Shown: positions 1 through 8,472, counted from the first letter of the stretch. The stretch: DNA of 37,600 nucleotides from an uncultured Adlercreutzia sp. (GCF_958431955.1 NZ_CAUASN010000024.1:1-37600), one strand, 5' to 3'. Numbers and translations: made by a program. Notes: a model not told the origin generated them from the sequence alone.

Positions 1-2703
1 GGTCTCGGGATCGGGGGTAAAGCCGGGGAGGACGGTGCCCTGGTTCCGCACCGCCTCGAGAAGCGCGTCCAGGTTGGGCGGCGCCACGACGCTCGACCAG
101 TAGATGCTCTCCCCGTAGCCGTCATCGCCGTAGGCGCTCTCCAGGGTGCTCTGGCCGTCGACGACAAGGACGGTGCCCCCGCCGATGGCCACACCCGCGC
201 CTACGGCCGCCCCGCCCGTGCCGGCGGTGCTGAAGAGGCTGTTGCCGCCGTGGAGGTACACCTGGTCGACCTGGATGGTGCCCGTGCCGCTCACGGCCGC
301 GCCACCCTCGCCGAACCAGCCCTCGCCGCCGAGAGCCACCAGCGTGCCGGCGCCGACGATGGAGCCGTGGTCCAGCTGCACCGCCGCCCCGCCCGTGGTG
401 GTGAGGTTGGTGGCGCCTCCGGCGTACACGCCGAGCACCGCGCCCTCCTCGAGGACGAGGGTCCCGTTGCTCACCAGAAGGCCGCCCTGGCCAAGAGACG
501 GGGCGCCGGTGACGGGGTCGAGGCCCGACGCGGCCTCGTCGCCGCGGATGTACACCTGCCCTGACACCTTCACAGTGCCCTCGGCGACCACCACGGGCCT
601 GGCGTTGCTGCGGGCCTCGTCGCCGTTGGGCAGATAGTTGGTATGGGAGTAGATGAGGGAGTCGGTGAGCGTGGCGCCGTCGCGCAGGACGATCTGGCCG
701 CTCATGGAGGCACCGGATAGGAAGCCCGTCTCGCCGCCGTAGGCGTTGTAGTTCATGCTGAACGTGCCGCCCGCCTGCACATCCACGATGCCGTTGACCA
801 CCGAGTCGCGCAGCGACACCGTGCCCCCGTCCTCCACGACGATGCGCACGCCGCTGTTGATCTCCATGTTCACGATGGTCAGGTTGCAGCCGGCGGGCAC
901 GATGAGCGTCTGGGTGGGCGCCGCGCCGTCGGGCACGACCTCGCCCAGGTAGCCGTAGGTGCCGCTCTCGTGCGAGCCGTACCATGCCTTCACATCCGCC
1001 GGCACGACCACCACCTGCTCCTCGCCCGCCGGCGCGAAGGAGTGCATCGTCCAGGGCTCCATGTCGTACATGTACTTGCCGTCCGCCGTCTGGGTGCAGT
1101 TCTCCAGGATCAGCTGGTCGCTGAGGTGCTCGTGGCCCGTGTAGACGCGGAAGACAAGCTCGTTGCTCGTCGCGGTGCGCCCCTGCTCGTCGGTGACGGT
1201 GACCGAGACGGGGTAGGCCCCGGCCCGCGCGGGCGTGCCGCTCAGCGTGAGCGAGCTGTCGAAGGGGGAGTAGAGGGCGGTCATGCCGCTGGCCGCGTCG
1301 AGGCTCACCGAGCAGTCGGCGCCGGAGACGGCCACGGTCGAGTCGGCCAGGGGCAGCCAGTCCTCCTCGGCCGGCTCGGTCTCGGCGTCGGCGGTGAAGG
1401 CCGCCTGCACCTCCACGTTGCTGTTCTTGTTCACCGACACGTTCGTCGAGGCGCCGGTGATGGCGTCGTAGCCCACCTGCCCCTCGACTGCCGGCTCGAA
1501 GCTGCCCACCAGGCGAATATGCAGCTGGCGCGTATCGCCCTGCTCCGTGTTCTCGTCGGCCGGCTCTACCGTGAAGGTGCCCCCGGTGATGATGACCTTG
1601 AAGCGCACGTCGCCGTACTTCGTGCTGAGTACCGTGAGAATGTCGCCCGACTGGAAGGGGGTGTAGCTGGCGTTGGCGAAGTGGATGCCGCGGGCGTCGA
1701 AGAAGGTGCTCTCGGTGTACACCTTGTAGCGGGTGCCGGTGACGACCGAATCGGTCTCCTCGAGCGCCGTGCCGTTCCAGAGCACCCCGCTGACGGTGGA
1801 GAGGAAGTCGTCGGCCCCCTCGAAGTCGACGACGAAATCGTAGCCGCTCCTCACCACGGGCGTAATGGTCGCCTCCACGGGGTCCTGCGCCTCGTCCCCG
1901 CTGCCGTCTCCCCCGTCGGGGGCTTCGACATCGGGGGCGCCGCCCGTCACGACGGTGGCCGTGTGGCTGTTCGCGTTCAGCAGGAGCGTCAGGTCGGAAA
2001 AGCCCTCGGCGCTGATGACGCAGGTGCCCTCGGTGCCGCCGAATCCCTCGCCGACGTAGAGCGCGCCCGCGGAGGTGTCGGCGTAGAAGGACGTGTTGTT
2101 CCACACGCCGTAAGAGGAGCTTGCCCGGGCGTACGCGATGCCGTTCACCGTCACGGAGCTGATGTGGGAGAGCCACTCGCCGCCCTCGAAGGTCAGCTTG
2201 AAGTCGTAGCCGAAGTTCGACTCGCATCTCGTGAGCGTCGGTGCGGTCGCGTCGGCGCTTTGGGCGACGACGCGCGGCGACGGCTCGGCTGCGGTCGGGC
2301 TGTCTGCGGTTGCGGCGTCCTCGGGCGCGCGGACGCTGGCGATGCCGGATTCCGCGTCCGAGCCGTCGACTTCCTCCTCGGCTGCGGGCGCCTGCTCTGC
2401 GAGGGCCGGCGCCGCCTCCGGTTCGGCGGCCGCCGGCTCGCCTGCGGGGCCGGGCACCTCCGCGTTTTCGCTCGGGGACGTTTCCGCATCGGCGATTGCC
2501 GGGTCGGTCTCGCTCTCGAGCGCAGGCGCCTCGGGCGTAGCCGGCTCGCCGGCGTCGTCGTGCTCGCCCGCGGCCGCCGCCTCTGCTTCGGCAAACGCGC
2601 GGCCGGGCTGGGCCGCCACGAGCGCCGATGCGGAAAGGGGCGATCCGAGCGCGAGGGAGAGGGCCATGCACGAGGCAATGCCCTTCCGGTAACCCTTGAC
2701 CAT
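1..2703 (-). CDS. Large secreted repeat protein, C-terminus cut off by window edge
   Basis: 901 codons lie in the window without a stop, so the gene continues beyond position 1. The ATG at 2703 is chosen because a GGAG-type ribosome site precedes it and an export signal follows: basic start MVKGYRKG, hydrophobic stretch, likely cleavage after AFA near residue 38. Residues 39-155 are an Ala/Pro/Glu-rich linker. Residues about 160-252 and 280-373 are two diverged copies of one module (YDFKLTFEGG...VTVNG and YDFVVDFEGA...LWNG) that resemble the Shr-like heme/hemoglobin-interacting family once called DUF1533. After an Ig-like stretch, residues from about 560 on are Gly/Thr/Val-rich short repeats typical of a right-handed beta-helix. 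The function is unknown; a surface adhesin or binding protein is likely. A LuxR-type gene lies just upstream on the same strand. Confidence 0.8.
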   Translation of the reverse strand, partial: MVKGYRKGIASCMALSLALGSPLSASALVAAQPGRAFAEAEAAAAGEHDDAGEPATPEAPALESETDPAIADAETSPSENAEVPGPAGEPAAAEPEAAPALAEQAPAAEEEVDGSDAESGIASVRAPEDAATADSPTAAEPSPRVVAQSADATAPTLTRCESNFGYDFKLTFEGGEWLSHISSVTVNGIAYARASSSYGVWNNTSFYADTSAGALYVGEGFGGTEGTCVISAEGFSDLTLLLNANSHTATVVTGGAPDVEAPDGGDGSGDEAQDPVEATITPVVRSGYDFVVDFEGADDFLSTVSGVLWNGTALEETDSVVTGTRYKVYTESTFFDARGIHFANASYTPFQSGDILTVLSTKYGDVRFKVIITGGTFTVEPADENTEQGDTRQLHIRLVGSFEPAVEGQVGYDAITGASTNVSVNKNSNVEVQAAFTADAETEPAEEDWLPLADSTVAVSGADCSVSLDAASGMTALYSPFDSSLTLSGTPARAGAYPVSVTVTDEQGRTATSNELVFRVYTGHEHLSDQLILENCTQTADGKYMYDMEPWTMHSFAPAGEEQVVVVPADVKAWYGSHESGTYGYLGEVVPDGAAPTQTLIVPAGCNLTIVNMEINSGVRIVVEDGGTVSLRDSVVNGIVDVQAGGTFSMNYNAYGGETGFLSGASMSGQIVLRDGATLTDSLIYSHTNYLPNGDEARSNARPVVVAEGTVKVSGQVYIRGDEAASGLDPVTGAPSLGQGGLLVSNGTLVLEEGAVLGVYAGGATNLTTTGGAAVQLDHGSIVGAGTLVALGGEGWFGEGGAAVSGTGTIQVDQVYLHGGNSLFSTAGTGGAAVGAGVAIGGGTVLVVDGQSTLESAYGDDGYGESIYWSSVVAPPNLDALLEAVRNQGTVLPGFTPDPET

Positions 2704-2743
2704 ATTCTCTTCTCCTATCGTTGGGGCCATGCCAAGAAACAGT

Positions 2744-2816
2744 AGTTAACTTTGGCTTACTTTTATCCTACTGCTCTTTCCCCATCCGTCAAGAGTTAAA
2801 TATGACTAACTTTATC
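2744..2816 (-). repeat. Imperfect direct repeat flanking the promoter, candidate operators
   Basis: Two copies of a 23-24 bp sequence, 2744-2767 and 2794-2816, both run GATAAA...GT.AG.CA...TTAACT on the minus strand. They agree at about 19 of 23 positions with one single-base gap, and their starts are 50 bp apart. One copy overlaps the -10 box and the other sits directly upstream of the -35 box, as expected for paired regulator sites. The regulator is unknown; the LuxR-type protein encoded next door is the obvious candidate. Confidence 0.45.
2765..2792 (-). promoter_or_regulatory. Predicted promoter of the secreted repeat protein gene
   Basis: On the minus strand TTGACG (2792-2787) and TAGGAT (2770-2765) are separated by 16 bases and lie about 60 bp ahead of the start codon at 2703. 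The -35 box is close to consensus and the surrounding DNA is much richer in A/T than the genes. Confidence 0.55.
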
Positions 2817-2845
2817 TGAATTGCTTTTCGGTGGTTCGCGGAACC

Positions 2846-2876
2846 CTGACCCCGCTCTCTTCCCGCTCGGGGTCAG
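2846..2876 (-). terminator. Hairpin at the end of the luxR-type gene, weak terminator candidate
   Basis: Nine-base arms CTGACCCCG (2846-2854) and CGGGGTCAG (2868-2876) enclose a 13-nt loop and overlap the stop codon of the luxR-type gene. A second small hairpin, GGTTC-GCG-GAACC, follows at 2833-2845. Neither has a T run on the minus strand, so termination is uncertain. Confidence 0.35.
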
Positions 2877-4378
2877 CGCTTCAGCAGCTTATCGAGCAGG
2901 GCCTGGCGCGACGAGACGCCGCACTTCTCGTAGATATGGCGAATATGGGTCTTCACGGTGCTCTTCGAGAGAACAAGCTCCTGCTCGATGTAGGGGACGT
3001 CTCGGCCCTTCGAGATCAGCTCCAGCACTTCGCGCTCCCGGGGCGAGAGGCGCATGGCTTCGGCGAACGCGTCGATCTGCATCCCGGCAGGGTCGCCGGA
3101 ACGCTCCGTCGCGCCTTCCGCTGCCTGGTCCTCTCCGCTATTTCCGGCGCACGAAGCCCCCTTGCGCACGATGTCGTACACGTGGGGCATGGGCCCCAGG
3201 AGAAGAGCCACTAGGGTGAGAAGTCCTGCTCCGCCGAATACCGTTCGGCTGGTGAAGTCGAACAGATCGAGCGCCGGGTTCAGGTACAGTCCCATGACGA
3301 GCCCGTCCGCCATCACCATGGCGCCTGCGCAGAGGCAGGCCAATCGCAGGAGGGGCAAATCCCAGCTGGCTGTCCCGTCTTCCCGATAGTAGAGGAGCAG
3401 CGCCATAATTATGAAGAGGAAAATGACGATGCGGCCGGCCTCGGCCACTCCGATGGGGGCGCCCCCTGGTAGATGGTAGGGGAAGGTCGCAAATCCCACG
3501 GCGACGGCGAAAAACCCGCTGGCGCACACGAGGGGCAGTCGGAGGGCTTGGCGCCGAGCCAGGGCGATTCCCAGACCCGAGAAGAGCGCGATGAGCGCGG
3601 CGGCGATGAGCGCGGGCTCGGTAAGATGGCCGAGCGACGGCGCTTCGGGGCTGCCGGTGAGGGGAGCGAGAAGGGGGCTCGCCTCGGAGAAGAGGGAAAC
3701 GGGGAAGAGGCTGAGCAGCAAATCGGCTACAAATACCGCCAGCACCACGGAGAGGGTCAGCACGCGCGGCAGGGGAACGTCCGCGCCGCTTCTTCGCGGG
3801 GCCGGGTCATCTGCGGTCGGCTCGCCTGCCTCGATGTCGTACGGAACATGTGCGGCAAGGCCCCAGGCCATGCCCAGGGGCGCCCCCAGGGAGGCGCCGA
3901 GGAGCATGAGCCCCCGAGGGGCGATGCTCAGGACGATGAAGGCGAGGCTGGCTCCCAGCAAGCTGCGCAGAATGAGAAGGAGAGCCTGGGAGGTCTCGAG
4001 GCGGACCAGCGCAAGCCACCAGGCGCAGCCTCCCAGTGCCAAGGCGGCTCCGAGCAAGGTGTCTCCCGCCACCATGGCAGACGGGGCGTCGTCGAAGAGC
4101 ATCCCCGCCCGTAGCATGACCGAGGCGCTTATGGCGCAAGCGAGGACGAGGGCGGCCGTGCGGGTACGCGCGAGTTGGTGTCGCAGCTGCGCTGCGGCAA
4201 GGCATGCGACGAACGCGACGAGGACGCCCCCGTCGCAGGAGAGGGTGAGGGGGATTTGCCATGCGAGGGCGACGGGCAAGTCGGTATAAAGCGCACCCGA
4301 CAAGAGAACGCAAAGCACAAGCCATAGATAGCAGCCAAGGCCGACGCCTCTCGCGTCGATCTTCAAATGTCCGAACAT
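2873..4378 (-). CDS. LuxR-type transcription regulator with multi-spanning membrane domain
   Basis: 501 residues. The N-terminal ~400 residues form about ten to twelve hydrophobic segments separated by short charged loops. The last 60 residues are a LuxR/FixJ-type helix-turn-helix (LSPREREVLELISKG, then SKSTVKTHIRHIYEKCG). There is no receiver domain. This membrane-sensor plus LuxR-DNA-binding layout is common in Eggerthellaceae, usually next to an exported flavoprotein or molybdoenzyme gene. The start at 4378 is preferred over the in-frame ATG at 4417 because AAGGAGGG lies 9 nt ahead of it and nothing similar precedes the other. It is divergent from the flavoprotein gene at 4640, which it probably controls. 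The ligand is unknown. Confidence 0.9.
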   Translation of the reverse strand: MFGHLKIDARGVGLGCYLWLVLCVLLSGALYTDLPVALAWQIPLTLSCDGGVLVAFVACLAAAQLRHQLARTRTAALVLACAISASVMLRAGMLFDDAPSAMVAGDTLLGAALALGGCAWWLALVRLETSQALLLILRSLLGASLAFIVLSIAPRGLMLLGASLGAPLGMAWGLAAHVPYDIEAGEPTADDPAPRRSGADVPLPRVLTLSVVLAVFVADLLLSLFPVSLFSEASPLLAPLTGSPEAPSLGHLTEPALIAAALIALFSGLGIALARRQALRLPLVCASGFFAVAVGFATFPYHLPGGAPIGVAEAGRIVIFLFIIMALLLYYREDGTASWDLPLLRLACLCAGAMVMADGLVMGLYLNPALDLFDFTSRTVFGGAGLLTLVALLLGPMPHVYDIVRKGASCAGNSGEDQAAEGATERSGDPAGMQIDAFAEAMRLSPREREVLELISKGRDVPYIEQELVLSKSTVKTHIRHIYEKCGVSSRQALLDKLLKR

Positions 4379-4441
4379 CCGCAGTTCCCTCCTTCCCCAT
4401 AGATTATAGCGTCTCATATGCGGGGTTTTCTATCGTCCCAA

Positions 4442-4491
4442 CGGGTCGATGCTGGAAAACTTTCCGTAATTACTTCCGTCGGGTCGATGCT
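4442..4491. promoter_or_regulatory. Candidate operator region between luxR-type gene and flavoprotein gene
   Basis: The 12-bp sequence CGGGTCGATGCT occurs exactly twice, at 4442-4453 and 4480-4491, 38 bp apart. A short dyad, GGAAA-AC-TTTCC (4454-4465), lies between them. The rest of the divergent gap (4379-4639) shows no convincing promoter by eye. Position and repetition suggest regulator sites; the assignment is inference. Confidence 0.35.
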
Positions 4492-4639
4492 CTGATCAGG
4501 GATTCTCTCGTACAGTGCCACCGACGCGTCCGAGGCTTGCCTGTGCAAGGGGCCGCAGTGGACGAAGAAGGGCTCGGCGAGCGTGAGACGTGCGCCACGC
4601 GCTCGGCCGGGCTGCGAAGGAGAGAAAGGGAGGTCAGCT

Positions 4640-6925
4640 ATGGCCGGAAGTAACACGATGCAAGATGCGATGAACGTCAGCCGCCGCGGTTTTCTGGGCG
4701 GCTTGGGGGCGGCCGCGCTCGGCGCAGGGGCCCTGGGATTGGGCGTGCTCGGCGGGTGCGCGCCGCAGCAGGGTGCGTCGACGAGCGCAGCCGGCGCCGA
4801 AGGGGGATCGTCGGCGTCCCTGGCCGAGACCGGTGCGGGGTCGCCCTTTGCGCAAATCAACCCGCAGGATTGGGAGTTCACGACGAACTCCATCACAGAT
4901 TTTGCCGCCACGACGATGTTCTCCGAGCTGAAGATCGGCTCGCTCACGCTGAAGAACCGCCTCATCAAGTCTGCGGCGAGCTCCATGGTGCCCAACGACG
5001 AGCAGAAGGCGGTCGCCTACCATGGGCGCATTGCCGCGGGTGGCATGGGGGCTGTGCTCGTTGAGGGCAGCTATATCATGCTCGATCGCCTGGACAAGCG
5101 CGTGAATGTGGCGGACAACGATACGCGCATGACCATCGAGGAGAGTCCGCTCGAGGCTATTTGCGCCGAAGTGCACAGCCATGACGTGCCTTGCCTCGTC
5201 CAGATGAAGACGGCCACTCCCGGCATCGTGTATTTGTGGGAGAACATGGGCGAGGAGGGGGAGACTCACAAGGCGAGCTTGCTTTCCGATGCCGATATTC
5301 AGATGTACATCGAGGACACCATCGACGGTGCCGAGCGGCTCAAGGCCATCGGCTTCGACGGCATCGACCTGAACGCCGCAGGCGACAACCTGCCGGCTCG
5401 CTTCTTCTCGCGCTTCGGCAACGACCGCGATGCGGGCGACCCCTACGGGCCCGCGTCCATCGAGAACCGCACTCGAATCGCCTGCGACATCATTCGCGGC
5501 GTCAAGGAGCGCTGCGGCGCTGATTTCGTCGTGCAGGTGCTGGTGAACGGCGCCGAGGAAAACGATGGCGCTTTGGGCGACAATGCGCTGGTGAACACGC
5601 CCGAGGAGACGGCGGCTATCTGCCAGGCGCTTGAGGCGGCCGGTGCCGATGCCCTCGAGCTGCGCCTCGGAACCTTCACCTTCCATGAGGCCCAGTTCGT
5701 CAATGACGGCGCCTTCGCCGGATACGGCTACGACGGCGCCACGAGCTTCGGCACCTTCTACGACTTCAGCAGTCATTTCAGCGGATTGCTCGACGGGTCG
5801 CATTCCGGCTGCGGCCTCATCATGGGTGCGTGCAAATACGTGAAGCAGCACGTGTCCATCCCCGTGGGCGGCGCGGTGTTCATGGACCCGGCGCTCGCTC
5901 CCGACTATTTCGAGAATGCGCTGAACGACGGCACGCTGGACATGATCTATCTGCATCGTCCCGTCTCCAACTGCGACCCGGAATACGCCAACAAGCTGCG
6001 GGAGAACCGTATCGACGAGATCCGCCCGTGCTGCCGCTGCTTGAATTGCCTGGGCGGTCTGTGCCGTGTGAATCCCTGCAACAACTCGGTGTTCACCGAG
6101 GCCATGCCCGAGGGATACGAGGTACGTCCCGCCGATGGCGAGAAGAGCGTCATGGTGGTGGGCGGCGGTCCTGCCGGCATGGAGGCGGCGCGCGTGGCCG
6201 CGGAGCGCGGGTATGCCGTCACCCTGTACGAGAAGAACGGCCTGGGCGGTCTGCTCGATTTCGCCGAGATGGTGAAGGGAAAGCACGAGAGCCTGGGACG
6301 TCTGAGGAGCTATCTGTCGCATATGCTGGAGGTGCAGGGCGTCAACGTGGTCACAGGTCAGGAGGTGGATGCCGCCTTCGTGCGCGAGCAGAAGCCTGAC
6401 GTGGTCATTGTGGCCGCAGGTGGCGTGCGTCCGGAGCTGGCGGCGGCGGGCACCGAGGCGACGCCCGTGATCAGCGTTGTCGATTTCCTTGCCAGCGAGG
6501 TTGGCGAGCGCGTGGTCGTGCTCGGCTTCAATGCCCAGGCAACCGACGCTGCGCATTACCTGGTGGCGCAGGGCAAGAAGGTGACGGTCGTCGCGCCGGA
6601 GCCCGCCGAGGCGTTCGGAACGGGCCAAGCTATGATGCTGAACGCTTTTGTGAAACCGGCTTTCTTCGCCGCCGGCGGTCGTATCATGCCCGAATGCACG
6701 CTCAAGAGCGTAGGCGATGGCGAGGTTGTCGTCACGAATAGTTTCGGGCTGGATGTGACGCTTGCCTGCGACTGCGTGGTGGACGCCTCGACCATGGCTC
6801 CGAATCCCGCCTTGGCCGATGAGTTGAGCGGCGAGTTCGACGTGTACACGGTGGGCGATGCCGCCGAGCCGTTGAGCATCCAGAACGCCATTACGACGGC
6901 GAACCTGACGGCCCGCAACTGCTAG
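4640..6925 (+). CDS. Tat-exported lipoprotein flavoenzyme, old-yellow-enzyme / 2,4-dienoyl-CoA reductase family
   Basis: 761 residues. The start at 4640 follows GGGAGG, and the protein opens with a twin-arginine signal (SRRGFLGGLG) and a lipobox ending LGGC, so it should be a membrane-anchored exported protein. Residues ~95-440 are an FMN-binding TIM barrel of the old-yellow-enzyme type (LTLKNRLIKSA, FDGIDLNAA, RNCxP-type region replaced). A cysteine cluster at 464, 465, 467, 470, 475 and 480, followed by RVNP, marks the [4Fe-4S] site, but the spacing before Cys475 is shorter than in FadH. An FAD-type GGGPAG lies at 508-513. The second nucleotide-binding motif reads GFNAQA at 629-634 instead of GxGxxG. 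Fold relatives include FadH and bile-acid enzymes BaiCD/BaiH. The substrate is unknown; reduction of an extracellular unsaturated compound is the best guess. Confidence 0.88.
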   Translation: MAGSNTMQDAMNVSRRGFLGGLGAAALGAGALGLGVLGGCAPQQGASTSAAGAEGGSSASLAETGAGSPFAQINPQDWEFTTNSITDFAATTMFSELKIGSLTLKNRLIKSAASSMVPNDEQKAVAYHGRIAAGGMGAVLVEGSYIMLDRLDKRVNVADNDTRMTIEESPLEAICAEVHSHDVPCLVQMKTATPGIVYLWENMGEEGETHKASLLSDADIQMYIEDTIDGAERLKAIGFDGIDLNAAGDNLPARFFSRFGNDRDAGDPYGPASIENRTRIACDIIRGVKERCGADFVVQVLVNGAEENDGALGDNALVNTPEETAAICQALEAAGADALELRLGTFTFHEAQFVNDGAFAGYGYDGATSFGTFYDFSSHFSGLLDGSHSGCGLIMGACKYVKQHVSIPVGGAVFMDPALAPDYFENALNDGTLDMIYLHRPVSNCDPEYANKLRENRIDEIRPCCRCLNCLGGLCRVNPCNNSVFTEAMPEGYEVRPADGEKSVMVVGGGPAGMEAARVAAERGYAVTLYEKNGLGGLLDFAEMVKGKHESLGRLRSYLSHMLEVQGVNVVTGQEVDAAFVREQKPDVVIVAAGGVRPELAAAGTEATPVISVVDFLASEVGERVVVLGFNAQATDAAHYLVAQGKKVTVVAPEPAEAFGTGQAMMLNAFVKPAFFAAGGRIMPECTLKSVGDGEVVVTNSFGLDVTLACDCVVDASTMAPNPALADELSGEFDVYTVGDAAEPLSIQNAITTANLTARNC

Positions 6926-6957
6926 CAACCGCGCACGCGGTCCCATGCCCTCCCTCG

Positions 6958-6993
6958 GCGGAGATCGGCCCCACGGCCGGTCTCCGCTTGCTT
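6958..6993 (+). terminator. Terminator after the flavoprotein gene
   Basis: Thirteen-base arms starting GCGGAGA (6958-6970) and ending TCTCCGC (6975-6987), with one G-T pair, enclose the loop CCAC and are followed by TTGCTT. Confidence 0.7.
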
Positions 6994-7040
6994 ATGGAAG
7001 GGGTGCCGTTCGCCGCGCGTCTCAGAAATTTTCTCCACCA

Positions 7041-7073
7041 TCGCACATTTCCGGCATCCCGAGCGTATTACCC
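7041..7073 (+). promoter_or_regulatory. Predicted ECF-type promoter of the first sigma operon
   Basis: CGTATTACCC at 7064-7073 differs in one base from CGTGTTACCC at 35463-35472, ahead of the second ECF sigma operon. A GCA-containing -35-like sequence lies 18 bases upstream. Autoregulated ECF operons usually carry such matched promoters. The longer shared stretch GAAATTT further upstream is not equally spaced in the two cases. Confidence 0.4.
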
Positions 7074-7163
7074 TTGAAGGGCCTTTCACGCAGGGGCGCC
7101 TCTCTTCTCGATCGCTAGCACGGGAAGAGCGGTGCCCCCGCAGACGGACAAGAGGGAAGTGAC

Positions 7164-7793
7164 GTGGATAACCGCCAGTTCAGAGTCATTGTGGACGCTT
7201 ACGCCGACATGGTGTACCGCATCGCGCTCAACCAGACGCGGCGGGGCGCCGATGCCGATGACGTCGTGCAGGCGGTGTTCCTGAAGCTGTACGAGAAGCC
7301 GCCGGAGTGGCTCGGGTGCGCCTCGGTCGCCGATCAAGCCGACGGCGGCCGGCCTTCTCGCAGCACTCGCCATCCCGCCGCACCCGATGCGGCGGCCGAC
7401 GAGCGCTTGCGGGCATGGCTCATCCGCGTGACGGTGAACGAGTGCCGAAACCTCTGGCGCACGCTGTGGCATCGTCGTGTGGAACTGCGTGAGGTGCACG
7501 ACGCTGACACGGCGCCCTATGAGGAGCCGGCGTTCACGGAGCCGGCGCACGAGCAGCTTTACGCAGCTCTCGGCGAGCTTCCCGAGAAGTGCCGCATCGT
7601 GGTGCATCTGTTCTACTTCGAGGATATGGGCACCCGCGAGATCGCCGCGGTGCTCGGCATCAAGGAACCCACGGTGCGCACCCGCCTTGTCCGCGCACGG
7701 AAACTACTCAAGCAAACGTTGAAGGAGGCATGGGACGATGAGCAATGCCAGCCAGTACAAAGCCATGATGGGCGAGGTCCGTGCCTCTGCTAA
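7164..7793 (+). CDS. ECF-family RNA polymerase sigma factor
   Basis: 209 residues from a GTG start preceded by GGGAAG. Region 2 is visible as YADMVYRIALNQTRRG and ADDVVQAVFLKLYEK, and region 4 as LPEKCRIVVHLFYFEDMGTR followed by IAAVLGIKEPTVRTRLVRAR. Between regions 2.2 and 2.4 there is an extra ~25-residue Pro/Arg/Ala-rich stretch not usual in the family. The last ~18 codons run 56 bp into the next gene in another frame and give a short tail with two cysteines. It is co-transcribed with the membrane anti-sigma gene behind it, the usual pairing. The regulon is not known. Confidence 0.88.
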   Translation: MDNRQFRVIVDAYADMVYRIALNQTRRGADADDVVQAVFLKLYEKPPEWLGCASVADQADGGRPSRSTRHPAAPDAAADERLRAWLIRVTVNECRNLWRTLWHRRVELREVHDADTAPYEEPAFTEPAHEQLYAALGELPEKCRIVVHLFYFEDMGTREIAAVLGIKEPTVRTRLVRARKLLKQTLKEAWDDEQCQPVQSHDGRGPCLC

Positions 7794-8430
7794 CCTCATT
7801 GGAAAGGTAAAGGGCATTCCCATGGAGAAGACGAAGAAACGCGGAGTTGCGCTGCGATTGGCCACGGCGACCTGCGCCGGCCTGCTCGGCGTATTCGTGG
7901 TGACGAACGGTGTGTGCTATGCCGCTACGGGCGAGACCTGGGTGGAGAAGGCCACCGTATGGGTGAACGGCGAGCCGATGGAGATGGACGTGCAAATGAG
8001 CCAGCAAGGTGATGTCACCGTGGGCACCATCGAGTACACGGTGGAGGACGCCGACGGCGAGGGCGGCGACATCGCCATGACGATGAGCGCCGAAGGCGGC
8101 GATTTCTCGGACACGACCTACACGATCAAGGACTACACCGCCGAGGGCGCCGATGCGGCTGACGGCGCAGCCGGAGGCATGGTTCTGGAATCCGACGACG
8201 GCCATGTGCTCCTGGTGCCCGGCGATGGCTCCCAGGCAGAGCCTATCGACATCACCGACCAGATCAACGCCCAGGGTGGCGCGACCGGCACCTTCGAGAT
8301 GGACGGCGTCACCTACGTCTACCAGGTAAGCGGCGAGCCGGGCAACTGGCACGTGAACGTGCAGACGGAGACCGAGGCGCTCGGTACCTCCGCCGAGGCC
8401 TCTCCCGCCGCGAGCGTGGAGGCGCAGTAG
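7738..8430 (+). CDS. Membrane-anchored anti-sigma factor (predicted)
   Basis: 230 residues. A GGAGG lies 9 nt ahead of the ATG, which overlaps the sigma gene by 56 bp. The N-terminus (YKAMMGEVRASANLIGKV) is a short amphipathic cytoplasmic helix like that of clostridial-type ECF anti-sigma proteins. One membrane segment follows at about residues 37-60. The remainder is an acidic, Gly/Thr-rich extracytoplasmic domain with no recognised fold. The anti-sigma role is inferred from gene order and topology, not from a clear domain match. The 47 bp that encode its C-terminus and stop are repeated at 13055-13101. Confidence 0.72.
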   Translation: MSNASQYKAMMGEVRASANLIGKVKGIPMEKTKKRGVALRLATATCAGLLGVFVVTNGVCYAATGETWVEKATVWVNGEPMEMDVQMSQQGDVTVGTIEYTVEDADGEGGDIAMTMSAEGGDFSDTTYTIKDYTAEGADAADGAAGGMVLESDDGHVLLVPGDGSQAEPIDITDQINAQGGATGTFEMDGVTYVYQVSGEPGNWHVNVQTETEALGTSAEASPAASVEAQ

Positions 8431-8432
8431 GG
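8386..8432 (+). repeat. 47-bp direct repeat, left copy (3' end of anti-sigma gene)
   Basis: Identical to 13055-13101 except for T/C at 8416/13085. It covers the last 14 codons, the stop and two further bases. The two copies bracket the luxR-frdA-frdB block. Confidence 0.9.
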
Positions 8433-8472
8433 CTTTCCATTTATCCCTTTAGAGTTTAGGAAAGACGGGCGT

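Noticed and set aside
122..2671. Long open frame of about 850 codons on the minus strand in another register than the secreted protein
   Set aside because: Its translation is almost pure Arg/Gly/Ala, it lacks a ribosome site, and it overlaps a gene with signal peptide and recognisable modules. GC-rich DNA yields such shadow frames.
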